Below, one piece after another: positions 1-11,743 of a DNA stretch of 64,000 nucleotides. Both the position numbers and the translations under genes were made by a program. Within the stretch, counting starts at the first letter, position 1. Every line of letters begins with the position of its first letter. The notes under the pieces were generated by a model, which did not search any database, was not told where the DNA came from, and saw only the letters and a program-made list of their open reading frames with translations. Source of the DNA: Psilocybe azurescens (taxonomy: Eukaryota; Basidiomycota; Agaricomycetes; Agaricales; Agrocybaceae); contig JAJIRX010000567.1 of NCBI GenBank assembly GCA_023853785.1, positions 124,001-188,000 on the forward strand, given 5' to 3'.

Positions 1-626
1 GTGAGCATATTGAATCTTTGTCAAGCCGTCCATCTTGATCCCTTGTTAAACCTAACTCACTCACAGGCGGGACCCCGTCCTTCAGCCCCACCAAAGGCAT
101 TATCATTAAACCGGCCAACCTAGTTACTCAAGTTATGTTCAATATAATGATGACTATGCCCCGCACGGAACCTCAACCCCGATTCGTCGCCATATCCACT
201 GCAGGCCTCACCAATACCGCATATGCTGCTCTGCCGTTGCCATTAAAGCCTCTGTACGCGTACCTCCTTGACGTACCTCGTAAAGACAAAGAAGGCGCCG
301 AGCGCGTCATATCTCACTGCGCTGGATGGAAATGGAACACCGAAAAAGATGGAGAACCTAGCGACGACATAATGGGTGTGGATTGGCGGAACCGACCTGG
401 CCTTCTTGCTCCTGGATCGTTGAAGAGCGTGCTCGTCGTTCGGCCTCCCCTTCTTACAGATGGGGAGTGCCTAGCTGATAATACAGAGAAGAAAGGATAC
501 CGTGTCTCGGTGGACGAGTTGAAAGGATATACCGTGTCGAGAAAGGATGTGGCACATTTCGTTGTTGACGCAGTGCTCAACAAGTGGAGCGAGTACGAAA
601 ATAAGGTTATTAATATTGCGTATTGA
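1..626 (+). CDS. NmrA-like NAD(P)-binding protein, 3' part (first of a tandem pair)
   Basis: The gene enters from the left edge. Positions 1-66 read as a complete intron (GTGAGC donor at base 1, CACTCACAG acceptor ending at 66) and the last exon runs 67-626 with a TGA stop. The protein is very close to the complete gene at 1397-2351: both begin this exon with a GGTP motif, carry HCAGW and LKSVLVVRP stretches, and end in NKWSE(Y/H)ENKVINIAY. The family (NmrA-like, atypical short-chain dehydrogenase fold) binds NAD(P) and may act as a reductase or redox sensor; the substrate is unknown. The nucleotide-binding N-terminus lies outside the window. Partial at the 5' end only; no frame damage is visible. 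Confidence 0.8.
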
Positions 627-1396
627 TTGTGTATCTTCTCTGCACTAATACACTCAGCCTACGCTAAATATTTCGAGCTTAGAGGTGGAGCCTATTCTGA
701 TATCCTAATATCTAACTCACTTTAGACTCATCAATATCGACGAAGGGCCGCATTTAGGCAAACGTTAACGCTCAACGATATTGGAAAAACTTAATTATTA
801 CTCCAAAACGACTCGGAGCATGCTGTCCTTTTTACTTTATTACTCCTACTCTTCTTTTACTGCTGTGAGGTCTAAAGTCTTCTGGCGCAGGCGACTTTGA
901 CAGGCGCTTTCGCACTTCGGACATTGCCCGAGTACCGCAACACTGCGAACATGGGCGTCACTTTGATTGGAGCCGCAGTCCGGCGTTGCCGAAGTTCATC
1001 ATTCGGCAGAAAACAATTGCTGCTGCGCAATAGGTGAGTCGTAATCGTGTTTTGTTCCGTGCACCTTTTTGTACTGCGGGTCCACTGTGCTTATTCCGCG
1101 CTTGACTTTCCGCAGCAATGTAACTTAGGTGGCGGAACGGCTCGGTGGTTATATTTATTTTAAACACGTCGAACTTCGTTCTTTATTGGTTGCGGCTATG
1201 CTTGGAATCGTTTAAACTTTACAGTGCTGGCCAGTAGGTATGTATCAATGTGGTTTCCATCATCGTAATCAATTGAGCGACAAGTCTGCTATCGGAGTCG
1301 TACCTTACGGCAGGCCCTTGGATTCCATATAAAAGATTAGAAACTCCACTCGTCCATCTCAATTCACCCTTCATAATAACAACCGGCATCATCATC
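627..1396. other. Intergenic region between the tandem NmrA-like genes
   Basis: About 770 bases with no credible coding exon. It carries the 3' flank of the first copy and the promoter of the second. Apart from a TATA box near its right end I see no repeat, mobile element or RNA gene. Confidence 0.6.
1328..1334 (+). promoter_or_regulatory. TATA box of the second NmrA-like gene
   Basis: TATAAAA lies 63 bases upstream of the ATG at 1397, a spacing that would give a short 5' leader. The identification rests on consensus and position only. Confidence 0.5.
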
Positions 1397-2351
1397 ATGT
1401 CTTTCAACGTTCTCGCCATCGGAGCCTCTCGCAACATTGGATACTATTCTGCGATCCGCTTTTTAAGTAGGTGTTTCCATCTCTAGATCCATTAGGCTTT
1501 CATATACTAACAGAATATCGTGACGTTTGTCTGTAGATTCAGGAGCTACAGTTACCTTTCTTCTCCGTTCTCCAGCTGCGTTTGATAGTGATGAAGTGAT
1601 CCAAAAATATGTCAAGTCCGGAAAAGCTCGCCTTATCAAAGGCGACGCCCTCGTGGAGGACGACGTTCAAGCCTCATGGAGCGAAGCAGCAGAATATGGA
1701 CCAATAGATCTTCTTCTCTGTACAGTGGGTCAGTCAATTACTTAACGTCAACGCGTACTGCGAGTCATTATGCTTACCATCATTTCACTCACAGGTGGAA
1801 CCCCTGAGTTCACCTTCACGAAAGGTTTTATCATCAAACCAGCAAATCTAGTCACGCAAGCTCTCATCAATGCCCTGATAACCATGCCACAAACACAACC
1901 CCAGCCTCGGATAATCACCGTCTCATCTATAGGCCTCACCAAGACTTCCCATGCCGCTCTGCCTTTATTGATGAAGCCCTTATATGGGCGCTTCCTCGAA
2001 GTACCTCACAGAGATAAAGTCGGCTCGGAGCGCGTTATATTTCACTGCGCAGGATGGCAATGGAACACAGAAGACGGCGAGCCCGAGGATGATATCATGG
2101 GCACGAACTGGAAACAACGTGAAGGACTTCCAGCACCCGGATCATTGAAGAGCGTGCTCGTTGTTCGGCCTGCGCTTCTAACCGACGGGGAATGTCGAGC
2201 TGAAAATTCGAAGAAGGCGGGATACCGTGCCTCAGAAGACGAGCTAGGAGGATACACCGTCTCGAGGAAAGACGTGGCGCATTTCATCGCTGATGCAGTG
2301 CTCAACAAATGGAGCGAACACGAGAATAAAGTTATAAATATCGCTTACTGA
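1397..2351 (+). CDS. NmrA-like NAD(P)-binding protein (second tandem copy, complete)
   Basis: Three exons, 1397-1466, 1537-1728 and 1795-2351, total 819 nt and give 272 aa. The N-terminus has a Rossmann glycine motif, GASRNIGYYSA (residues 9-19; GxxxxxG type), followed by a beta strand and arginine (TVTFLLR) of the kind that selects NADP. Strand-4-like LLLCTVGGTP follows. The rest resembles atypical short-chain dehydrogenases of the NmrA type; no classical YxxxK pair stands out, so a catalytic role is unproven. Introns are 70 and 66 nt with GTAGGT and GTCAGT donors. The start was chosen because the ATG directly precedes the Rossmann motif and a TATA box sits 63 bases upstream. The upstream neighbour is a recent tandem paralogue, so both copies may share a substrate or regulation. 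Confidence 0.85.
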
Positions 2352-2633
2352 ATGGCTACTGCTAGGTTGTATACTAGTATTTCACGACTACTCGTAGTTT
2401 CATCCCGTATTGTATATTTACTTTTATTTAACCGGAGCCACTACCATAGTAATTTGCTGAATATTTAATTAATGCACGACCCTCAAACATTGCGTGAGGA
2501 ATCTTGTAATCTTTCGTATTCTTAATGGCACTCACTGAAAAATCATTTATTATCGTGGTCAAAAGTAGAGATAGCTCAGGATAAATGCGTTATTAGGACA
2601 ACACATAATAGCAGAAAAAGAGGATCTTGAATT

Positions 2634-2909
2634 TCAATATTTTCTGATCATACGATATCGTTCGTAGAAGTCGTGGGTAACTACTTTGTACTGCCAGTGG
2701 CCTAGAGCAGCTGCTTTGATGGCACACAGCTGACCCAAACTGGCATCGCAAGGAAAGCGGCTCCATTTGATGGATAAATCATACTTGTAAGCATAGGATG
2801 CACGGTATCGCTTAAGGGTCTCCTCATCCGGTACACTTGGAAGCTCGTCCAGTGTCTGAGTATATTGGCATTCGATGCGTTCTCGCTGTTCGACAAAAGT
2901 CAGCAGCAT
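2634..2909 (-). CDS. Small hypothetical protein (91 aa), doubtful
   Basis: An uninterrupted ATG-to-TGA frame of 91 codons, rich in Tyr, Arg and Glu, with codon choice similar to neighbouring genes and no visible intron. I do not recognise the family; there is no signal peptide or membrane segment. It lies between the 3' ends of the NmrA-like gene and the large disordered gene. It may be a short real gene, the last exon of a decayed gene, or chance. Confidence 0.35.
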   Translation of the reverse strand: MLLTFVEQRERIECQYTQTLDELPSVPDEETLKRYRASYAYKYDLSIKWSRFPCDASLGQLCAIKAAALGHWQYKVVTHDFYERYRMIRKY

Positions 2910-3337
2910 TATGTAGGATTTAATTATGGGTTAAATCTAATCAAGAACTCGGAAAGTGCCGACTTCGGCTGGTAACGTACTAAATGTTAGGACGACAGTA
3001 GGGCAGGCATAAAATAATGATCTTATTATAAAGATGCAGAAAAGAAAAGCAACGAAACAATGCGAAGAACCAAGTAACGCATGACATTGGCATGTTAAGA
3101 AGCTTTCAGTTTCGACACATAACCGAATTCAACAACCACGTTCCAAAGAAAAAAATAACGAGACAAAAGTAAAACAGACATGAAGTAAAGCAAAGAGAGA
3201 TGACAGCGAGTATGTTGGTAGCACGATATGTAACTAGAATAGCACAAGAATGATTTAAGATATATTGAGGTTGGGATTGGATTGGATTGAGGTTGAATAT
3301 CGATCGAGATGTGGTTTTATGGAACAAGATGATTCTT
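2910..3337 (-). other. Probable 3' flank/UTR of the large disordered gene
   Basis: AT-rich stretch downstream of the stop codon at 3338, pyrimidine-rich on the minus strand. No further exon is supported here. Confidence 0.45.
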
Positions 3338-6300
3338 TCACCGAGCCGACTCCCCGGATCGACGAGGCAGAGATACAGACACAGGCGTGGGCGTAGCTCC
3401 ATTCACATTAACATGCTGCTGATGCAGCGTGGTCGTCGATGGCGCAGCAGCCGATTTATGCGCCGAAGCGAGGTGAATGGCTGACGAAAGGAGTGCAGAG
3501 TCAAACGAGGGGTTGGCGAATACAGAAGAGGAGGTGCTGCCGTTGCGTTGATGCGGGAAATTCGCAACAGTGGTGATTTCGGGCATGGGTATTGAGCCAG
3601 GGACGGAAGGGAACGCGTCAAAGAATTCCTTGTCGAATAAGGGAGAGGGAAGCGAGCCCAGCGATCCAGCAGATGATAGTGATGTCCATGACTTCGGCCG
3701 TGACGAGTCTGCTGAGCCAGGTGGGAACAACGAGTCGCTCGAAATTTCGAGGACCGGCAAATCAGAGGGTGCTTGAGTGTGAGATTGGAAAACAGTAGGG
3801 ATAGGTGGCATAGGAGGGACGGGCTCTGTTGGGATAGGGGGCAGATTCGCTGAACGTCTAAGAGATGTCGATCGCTTTGGAGGCTGCAGAACCAAGCTGC
3901 TCTTCCTTTCTGGCGATGGAGGGACAACCACAGGAACAGATGGCAGGGATATCTCAAGAGCTGGAGGAGTGCCGAATGCAGGTAGTCTTGGAACATCATC
4001 AACTATACAATAAAATCAAGTCAGATACGACACATCAAGAAAGAACAAAAAGGCTCTTACCAGTAAGTTCACTCGCAGCAACACTAAGAGTACTAGTACT
4101 CGATTTTGTCCTCGCTCTCGACCACATCTTCTCCGCAAACGACGCCGCCCTTCCCAAATTATTTCCACTCTTCTTCGGCGAAAGAGAAGGGAATGACGTT
4201 GTCGACCCATTTCCATGCCCATATTCCCCATTAGCCGGAAGATGCTTCAAAGCTCCAAACTCCAAATGCGCCTCCGGGGGCGTAGCAACAGCCTGCGAAT
4301 CCTCCGACGATATTTCGGAACTCGTCGAGTTACTATGTCTCACAGACGAGGACGACCCGTACATCGTGCTCGGTCGGGAGATGCTGCCTAGCCTGCGGAA
4401 ACTGGCGAACCTGGAGGATTTTGGCGATTTGGTTGGTAGTTCTGCCCCAGGGTGGGCGGCATCGAGGTTCTCTGGCGTCAAAGGAGTCTCTGGCTGTTCG
4501 ATTTGTGATTGGGATGGACCAGCGGTAGGCAACGGAGTTTTCGCGGCATGCGCAGCAGACTTATCGGGCACTCCAGCAGACTTCGAATGAAACGCCTCCT
4601 CTTGCGCTCTCTGACTAGGGAAACTCTCCGCCTTAGAAGACGTAGACCCCTCCGAGCGATGTACAGACCTAGCCTTCGCCAACGGAATCAAAAAGTATGC
4701 TTCAACTTCCCGGACGTCGGCTCGTGCCTCTTTGCCTGCAGCTGTAGTGTAGCCTGTGCGATCCGCCTCCTCTCTTCCTCCTCCTCCTCCTTTGCAGTCC
4801 TCGTTTTCTCCATTTTCTCCTCCGCAATCGATTCAAGCTCCACCCTCTCCCTCTCATCCACCTCGTTCTGCTGCACGATCTCGGTCGGCAGCTCGCCCTG
4901 CTCAGTGTGTCCTCCAACCACATCGCCTCCTGCAACAGCGCCGCCAGCTCGCCCTGCCCAGGACTCAGGGGCGGCTCCGCCACCGTCTGCCTTTGCACTC
5001 GCTTCATCTGCGGCGTCGCCGGCACCACATACCGCCTGGTCGACGGCATAGTCGCCGCGGCCGACGCCTCCCTCACCTTCCCATGCACAACAGCAGCGAA
5101 CATCGCCGCCGTATTCACACCGCCCTCGAAGACATCCGACTCCGACCCCGTCCTCGTCCCCTCCGAGAGCGACTGCGACGACTTGTGCATCGTCCCACTC
5201 CCAGTCCCTCTCATCTCGCCAAACTCCGACTCCTCTGCATCCGGCGTCGGAGGGAAATACACAAAGTCTGATTTCCTAGGCTGGGCGCTGCTCGGGGGCG
5301 GCAAGAACATGGGCACACCGCGACCCGTGGCGGGCGTCATGCGCATTGCCCGCGTTACGCGGCTAGGGCTGGTCTCGATCATGCTCATGGGGCGCGAGCT
5401 CAGAGTGGTCGACATCGAGCCCATGGAAGAGCCCGCGGCGGAAGGCGATGCGGAGAGCACCCCGCTCGCTGGAGGAGAGAGGAAGTTCAGCGGCTCGGGC
5501 GTTTTATTCCTTGGTCGCGCCGCAGGAACAGGAAGAGAAGACATCTCTTGAGGAGGAGAAACCGGACTATCGTATGCGAGTCGGGCGGGTGGCGAGAGAG
5601 GCGATGAACTGGGAAGCGGAGGTATTATAGTCGTTGCCATATCTCCAAATTTAGATTCTTCTCCAGTAGCTAATCCACCAGTAAAGTAGTTGCTTAAAAC
5701 ATCGGTAAGCGACATGCCTGTGGCCAGAGGGGGGGACATGAGTGACTCGGAATTGATGAGGTTCGCATCCAGAGTTAAACCAGCATTGCGGGAATTAAAG
5801 TCGTTCTCCTGGCTCTCGGCATTGATTTCCTGCGAGGATACCGCGTTTGAGACTGGTCTTGCATTGTGAACGACGATCTCAGGAGGTGGCAACTTGATTA
5901 CTTCTTCTGTGATGTCTACCCTGGGCGGTTCCGATATGGCCGCGTCTGGTTTTGAGGTATCAGTTTGAGGGATCTCAACCTGCGGCGAGGTCGAACAGGG
6001 AGGAGTATCGGATTTGCCTGCGATCACAGTTGGAGGAGATGCTAGACCGAGAACTTCAGGCAGTGGCGCAATTACTTGTACAGCAGCGATGGGCAATTCA
6101 GGAACTGGTTCAGACGGAATTGTCTCTGTTTCCTGACGAGAAATTGTGGCTCGTCGTTTTCGGACGGTCAGAGGCGTGACTTCAAGTATTACAGGCACAA
6201 CTGGGGCTGATTCCTTGGGCTGTTGAACTCGAGTGGTTTCCTCAACGATCGGAGGTGCGATGGCTGGCGCAGTTGGCATCGTCACCTCTGCTTCGACTGT

Positions 6301-7241
6301 TTCGTGACTAGGTTGAGACTGAGAAAGAGAGGTGTCAGGTGGCGCATCTTGACGAGTCGATTCTTCAACAGGTTCAGGAACGACAGAAGGAGGAGTCGCC
6401 TCCAGCGTCGGGGATTCATGCACAACAACAGGTTCAGCTTCCTCAGAGGAAACCACAATGACCGGGGTCGGTTCTGGCACTGACACTTCCACATCTTCAT
6501 CCTCATCAAGCAGCTGTGGTGGGCGAAGAATGGAAGCAACGGCAGGGTCCAGGGCCTCCAGCTTCGCGCTCTCAGCATTTCGCGCAATCTCCAATGCTTT
6601 CTGGAACGATGTCGCCCGAACAATGCCAATATTTTTGCTCAAAGTGGCCCCATTTCCGTTCGCGCCCAACAAGGGTGAAACTTCCGGACTGTTTGGCATG
6701 GACAACACAGATTCTGGTGAATCGAGCGGGAATGCAAAAGTAGGAGAACCAACGGGTGTATAGTCCATACGGTCATCGAAGTCGCTGGCGACGCTCGAGA
6801 GAGAGACCGAGCGTCGGTCGCCTGGCGAGGTAAGTTCGCCCGTCGGAGAAGCAGCACGACTAGATGGGTAGACACCGTTGCTAACCGACCTAGAAGGCGC
6901 TGGAATACGATTCCCATACAGCTCCCCATTCCTCTGCGGTGCTTGTGTCGTTGGAGGCGCACCTAATCCGAACCTGCTCCTCGGAACCGGTATGCCTCCT
7001 TTCCCCTCGAACTTTGCAATTTTGTCGCGCAGTGCGCCTGCATTGGTCGGTGCGGTTGGAGCAACGCCCGGTGCTGGCGATACGGACCTCGAACTTGGTC
7101 CAGCATTGCCAACTTTTTGCTCGATGGCCGCGATACGCTCTTTGAGGTTCGTAGGAAGAGGTGGTACTCGTGAGCTCGTCCTAATCACACAGAAATGAGT
7201 TCAATTGAAAATCGACAGTCACTAAGGTGGACAACTCACAT
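3338..7241 (-). CDS. Very large disordered Ser/Pro-rich protein with a coiled-coil segment
   Basis: Exons run 7241-7240 (only A and T of the start codon), 7180-4061 and 4002-3338. The introns are 7239-7181 (GTGAGT...TTAG) and 4060-4003 (GTAAGA...ATAG). The protein starts MTSSRVPPLPTNLKERI, with two short helical motifs (LKERIAAIEQK and ALRDKIAKFEGKGG) in the first 70 residues. Hundreds of low-complexity Ser/Pro/Glu residues follow, then a Glu/Arg-rich coiled coil (about 4900-4700), then the ordered-looking motif VEAYFLIPLAKARSV and another disordered tail. Two apparent -1 slips, near 4896-4898 and 4727-4733, separate three frames; with two bases added the exons total 3789 nt (1262 aa). I recognise no catalytic domain. 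A scaffold or cytoskeletal/regulatory role is only a guess. The gene is otherwise well preserved. Confidence 0.7.
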
Positions 7242-7642
7242 TTTATATGAGGTTTCTGTCGGCAACGGGTAGTGGTGATGATGGTAGTTGACGGGTGCCT
7301 ATGTCTTACAGACGGACCAGCCACTGCATACGACCTGTCGAAAGGCAAAACGACAAAGAAAGATTTTGAAAAGAGAGTCTGCAGCGGATAGAATGGCTTT
7401 TAGAGCAATAAAGCACTGGTTGGAGATGGAAAAGAGAGTCAGCCCTTTCTTTGACGTCCCTGATCCAAATGCCAGGACAACCGAGCCAAACACGGAAATT
7501 ACCCCTCACGTATCTTTTTCTCAAAATAAATCCAATGACAAAATATAGAAAAAAAATAGAAACCATATATGCAGGCAGAAAATAGAAGGACCGACTACAG
7601 ATCTTGAACATAATATAATATAGACTAACAGTTAACTATCAT
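7242..7642. other. Upstream region of the large disordered gene
   Basis: About 400 bases containing the promoter side of the minus-strand gene and the 3' side of the fragment at 7643. No coding exon, repeat or RNA gene is supported. Confidence 0.5.
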
Positions 7643-8041
7643 TTATTTCAGATATTCTGAACTTTCAACAGATAAGGTAGAGACTCTGTCATTTGGATCA
7701 CATAACACGACCTTGAAGGTGGAAAAGTTGGCCATTGTAACCAAGAATTGAAGAGCTCCTTCACAGCTTTTATAATTCCGGACAGAAACATATGGGGCGG
7801 GTACGCCTAGATCGCGGCGGCAAGCGAGAAATAGATATAACGCGTCATTTTCAGGCTGAAATCCGTTCATATCAATATAAATGATCCACAAGCCGGGGAA
7901 AAGAACTGGTCTCTCGGATTCGGCGCTACTGACTAATTCATTGAAAATTTTCAATATTATGAAGTCGAAAGTAAGAACCTCCAATGATGTGAGGAGATCG
8001 GAGAGGTTGAACAGGGGGACGATGGAAGATGGAAAATGGTA
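7643..8041 (-). pseudogene. C-terminal fragment of an unknown repeated protein family
   Basis: A frame open from about 8041 to a stop at 7643 reads into LFNLSDLLTSLEVLTFDF and ends VSTLSVESSEYLK. Upstream a TAA closes the frame and no start, donor or acceptor is convincing, so this looks like the tail of a lost gene. The segment VRNYKSCEGALQFLVTMAN matches a second tail on the other strand at about 17612-17785 (VRNWESYEGPFQFLITMAN). The alternating hydrophobic pattern recalls C-terminal regions of basidiomycete F-box proteins, but I cannot show that. Confidence 0.5.
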
Positions 8042-8610
8042 CCGTTAGCGAGAAGAACCAGGTCTGTTTCGAAGCCTCGAAGGTATATTTATATCTCCGT
8101 GGGTTTGAATTTGTTATTTTATTTTATCGCATCTTTGATCACATTTCTATAATATTTGAGTATATTGACTCTTAAGCGCCTCAGACGCGGGACCATCATG
8201 TTCCTCATTGACATCCAATGCCATACATATGTACACACTAGTGACTCACAGTTGAGACCGAGAGAGCACTGATTTCAAGCTCGCCATTTGAAAGCCAGTG
8301 CTGCACGAGCACGGCCCTTATTTCCACGGAATTTAATATGCAAAGCGCCGATCAGTAAGAATTAAAGAACGCAAGTATTTTATCTTGCATTGGTAGGCTG
8401 TAGCATTGCGAGTGATATCGACTAATGATTCCAAAGGCCAGCTTTCTGGATATTATCTCAACTATTATCCGTAAGAAAGGACTCGGAGAAGAGCAGCAAT
8501 CACTGTCGTTGAACTGGCCCTATGTTGAATTGTACAGAATAGTAGATTGCCAATCAAAGATTATTCGGTCTACTAACGAAGGTAAATTGAAGGAATGAAA
8601 TGAAGCACGC
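8042..8610. other. AT-rich intergenic stretch before the TIR element
   Basis: No open frame of note and no repeat identified. It separates the protein-tail fragment from the left inverted repeat of the element at 8611. Confidence 0.4.
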
Positions 8611-8631
8611 TATAAGTGGGGTTGAACAATC
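8611..8631 (+). repeat. Left terminal inverted repeat of the 2.67 kb element
   Basis: Twenty-one bases identical to the reverse complement of 11260-11280. Just inside lie CACGTG and an ACGTGACGTCACGT-like palindrome (about 8650-8665), possible transposase-binding sequence. Confidence 0.75.
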
Positions 8632-9190
8632 CCTGATAACGCCGTCGACACGTGACGTCACGTCACACGGCCAATATCATCACAAAAGTTGAGACACCTC
8701 AGTTTCGTCAGTTCTTCATTGTTTTCTTCCAAATTTTTGTGCATTGTATATACTATAATATATATAGTAGCTATTCCTGGTACTTTTAACTCAGAAAATG
8801 CATGAAATAAGTTAAAAATAGTAAATTACATCAAGTTTCCACTATATATAGTCAAAGATAAGACAGATTCATGAGATTGCAGAGGATGTGAACAATGATA
8901 TAGAATGTATTGCTATATATTAACATGCATATAGTCATTTCATTTAAAAGAATTCTAAAAACATAATTTTTCATAAAGATTTGAGCAAAATACATCTAAT
9001 TCTGTCAAAAATTTGATTCTTAACATGTCCAAGTCTTTACAGTTTGGAATATGATTAAAAATCACAGTAATACATAAGGCCCACAGTGTTTTGAACCATG
9101 CATATACCATTCCACATGTATATAATAATATAAAACATATTTTTACAACACTTAATAACCTCAGTTATTTGATATATCTTCAAAATTGAG

Positions 9191-10000
9191 TCAATTTCCA
9201 TTATCATCCCTCTCCATGACTTCCTCTTCCTCTCCCTCTATCTCCTCTATCTCCTCTATCTCCTCTATCTCCTTGCTTCCCTCATCAGCTTCAAATACCC
9301 ATGTGCCTTTTATATGTAAATCAACTGCATCAATCAGTGCTGCTTGAATATCATTTACACAAGTTGGAAGCTGTCCACTTTGCAAGTTTGGAGTACCAGC
9401 TTGCTTAAACAGCTTTAGCTGATCTTTTAATTTCTTGCCTTTGAGGTCCAGGATTTTGTCTTTTTCAAGTACAAGTTCTAGCTGTGCAATTCTGACAGCT
9501 GTATTTTTGTATTTTCCTCATAAACTTCTATATGCTTGAGTTTTTGCTTGACATTCATTGGAGAAGTCTACAAGCTCTTTGTGTCTTCTTTCCCCCTCTT
9601 TTCCTGTATTCAGTGCTAGTCTATATATATACTGATAGTCTTCTTCTTCAGTAAAATTTGCAGCCATAAATGCTTGTGTGTTGTTATGGAAATATATAGA
9701 TATTGCATGATTATGATCAAGCAGTGTAAGCTGTGGCTATTGTCACATAAGAACTCAGAAAGCATCTAAAGCAGCTTCATTTTCAGTATTTGTGGCAGAC
9801 ATCCATACAAGTTCTCTTTCTTCAACTGTTGCCTCATCAATCAAACCACCAGATGTAAATTCTGATGTAAAGCATTCTCATGCCATCTCCAGTGCTCCTT
9901 TGAAAAAGGCAATCAGAAGTTTATGGAAATGTGGATATAGACCTGAGAATGAAGAGGACCAAGATCACGCATGTTTTTATTTTTTGCATTGAAAGTTCAG
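9191..10000 (-). pseudogene. Broken C-terminal region of a transposon-encoded protein
   Basis: Read right to left, one frame carries long protein-like blocks interrupted by in-frame stops: EATVEERELVWMSATNTENE, then LLDHNHAISIYFHNNTQAF, NFTEEEDYQYIYRLALNTGK, ILDLKGKKLKDQLKLFKQAG and a Glu/Ile repeat tail. Several stops fall where an Arg or Gln codon would fit (TGA for CGA, TAG for CAG), as expected from C-to-T decay. From memory such proteins recur in agaricomycete genomes as mobile-element ORFs, but I cannot name the transposase class. The element's TIRs at 8611 and 11280 enclose it. Confidence 0.55.
9237..9275 (-). repeat. Short tandem repeat CTCTATCTC encoding Glu-Glu-Ile repeats
   Basis: About four copies of a 9-base unit (CTCCTCTAT) in the acidic tail of the transposon-encoded frame; read on the minus strand it gives repeated Ile-Glu-Glu. 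Confidence 0.7.
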
Positions 10001-11280
10001 ATTGCTTTTATATATGGATAAGAAAATATTCTGCATAAATTGCTGAAACAGGAAGCTCGGAAGCTGTTGGTGAATAGTCAAGATCATTTGAAAGATTTGT
10101 TTCCATATGATTGAGTGTTGAGTTCTGCTTGTTGATACAAAGATTTTCTAAAAGAGCTTGAATTCATCTTGATAAAGAATAAAAGCTTTTGACTGGTACC
10201 AGATATCTTCTGCTGCAGTCTCAGATGAAGTTACAGCATTTTTCTCAGCTTGAGCACCTTATACTTTTGCCATAACAGTAGCTCTACCCTTCTTTCCAAC
10301 AGGCCTTGCAGAATATCTTTGATACCCTTGGACTTTAATACATAATATTGAACTATGATGTTAGTATATTATAATAAGATGTTACTGCAGAATCATTACC
10401 TGAATTTCAGACTGGCTATAAGGCCCAGAAATAAATGCTGGAATCAGAACAAGAATCTGTATTTTTAGTACACAATATCATATAAGAATACCAAATTTTG
10501 TGACTTACTATCCAATAACAAAGCTTTTTGAACTAAAATAGTAAAAAAGCGATCAGAATCAAAGAAATAGAGGTAATCAAACAGGTATGGTGGTAATTTG
10601 AGTGCAAAACCATTTCCCTGCAGTCTTTAGTTATTTAAAGGTCATTTTGGGGCCATCCCTCGCATGCAAGGCTGCCATGAAGAAGCCTGCTCGGCCTGCT
10701 CGGCCTATTTTGGAATGGGATCAGTGGCTGTGCTACACCTATTTTGCTCTCAAAACGGTATAATGACTATAGCATCATGGAAAATGCAATTAACGACTAG
10801 ATTTGCAGAGTAAAAGTTATTAAAATTTTAATTGCTAAAATGTGATCAGAACAGATTTTTAATTTAGTAAGTCTAAGTAGGTGAAAGTGCCTAAATATAG
10901 GGTCTAACTCGCCACTGAGGTCAAAAATAAAAAACTGTTCTGATCAGTTTGTTCAAATTTAAAGTCTAAGAAAAATATGTCTGCCAACCATGTTTATAAG
11001 TGCTGTGGTTGCTGAGATATTCTTCATGCAATCCAGAGTGCTATATTTGGCAGGGAAATCAGTCTGATTTCGCTTTTTGAGTTCTTAATCATATTTTTGC
11101 AATAAAAATGCCTTCACGCAATGGAGATACTTAATGTCTTCTAGTACATACCACAAAATGTTTTGAATTGGTTGTTTATAAAGTACAAGCTTGATGTCTC
11201 AAGATATTGGTCTGGTCACAATGTGACACAGCATGTCACTGGCCGTCACACGCATCAGTGATTGTTCAACCCCACTTATA

Positions 11281-11743
11281 CTATAAGTTCGTACGAGTAG
11301 CGTCGCCGATCCGGACATCCCCTTTGAAAGATGACCCTGGGTTCTCCATATGACCACATTTGTAAACGAAAAAGATTGACGAATTACACTACGGTTTAGC
11401 TACGGCAGGGTATTATACAGAATCTTTTATCCTACCTACCGTCTCATGTTGTCTGTACAATAGAGTCGTAATGTAGTGACCATGATGTGATCTAGAAAGG
11501 TCAAAGAAAGGTTTGGCTGGGGTCCAATTATCAGCCACGGAAATACAAAAACATACCCCCCTGACGGCAGTGATGAAACAAGGAAGTCATACCTAATGTT
11601 CATAGATAATAGTACGAGTTATTACACTGTTCGTATATGAAGCGTGGCAAAGACCCCAGTTGCACGTCAGAAAATCCGACAGATAGAAGCTGAGTTGGAC
11701 CTATTTAGACATGATCCTTCTCGTCAACGGTGGATGGTCGAGC
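11281..11743. other. Intergenic flank between transposon and F-box pseudogene
   Basis: No coding exon, repeat or RNA gene is supported in this stretch. Confidence 0.45.

Larger units (their letters stand above)
8611..11280. mobile_element. Degenerate DNA transposon with terminal inverted repeats, 2.67 kb
   Basis: The left end (8611-8631) and the reverse complement of the right end (11260-11280) share 21 identical bases, TATAAGTGGGGTTGAACAATC, followed by one mismatch and another CTGAT. The ends may include a TA or TATA target duplication; the palindrome makes the boundary ambiguous. The interior is strikingly AT-rich and poor in CpG compared with flanking genes, with a broken minus-strand frame (see 9191-10000). 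This points to an old cut-and-paste element. I cannot assign the superfamily: no DDE motif is readable. Confidence 0.75.
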
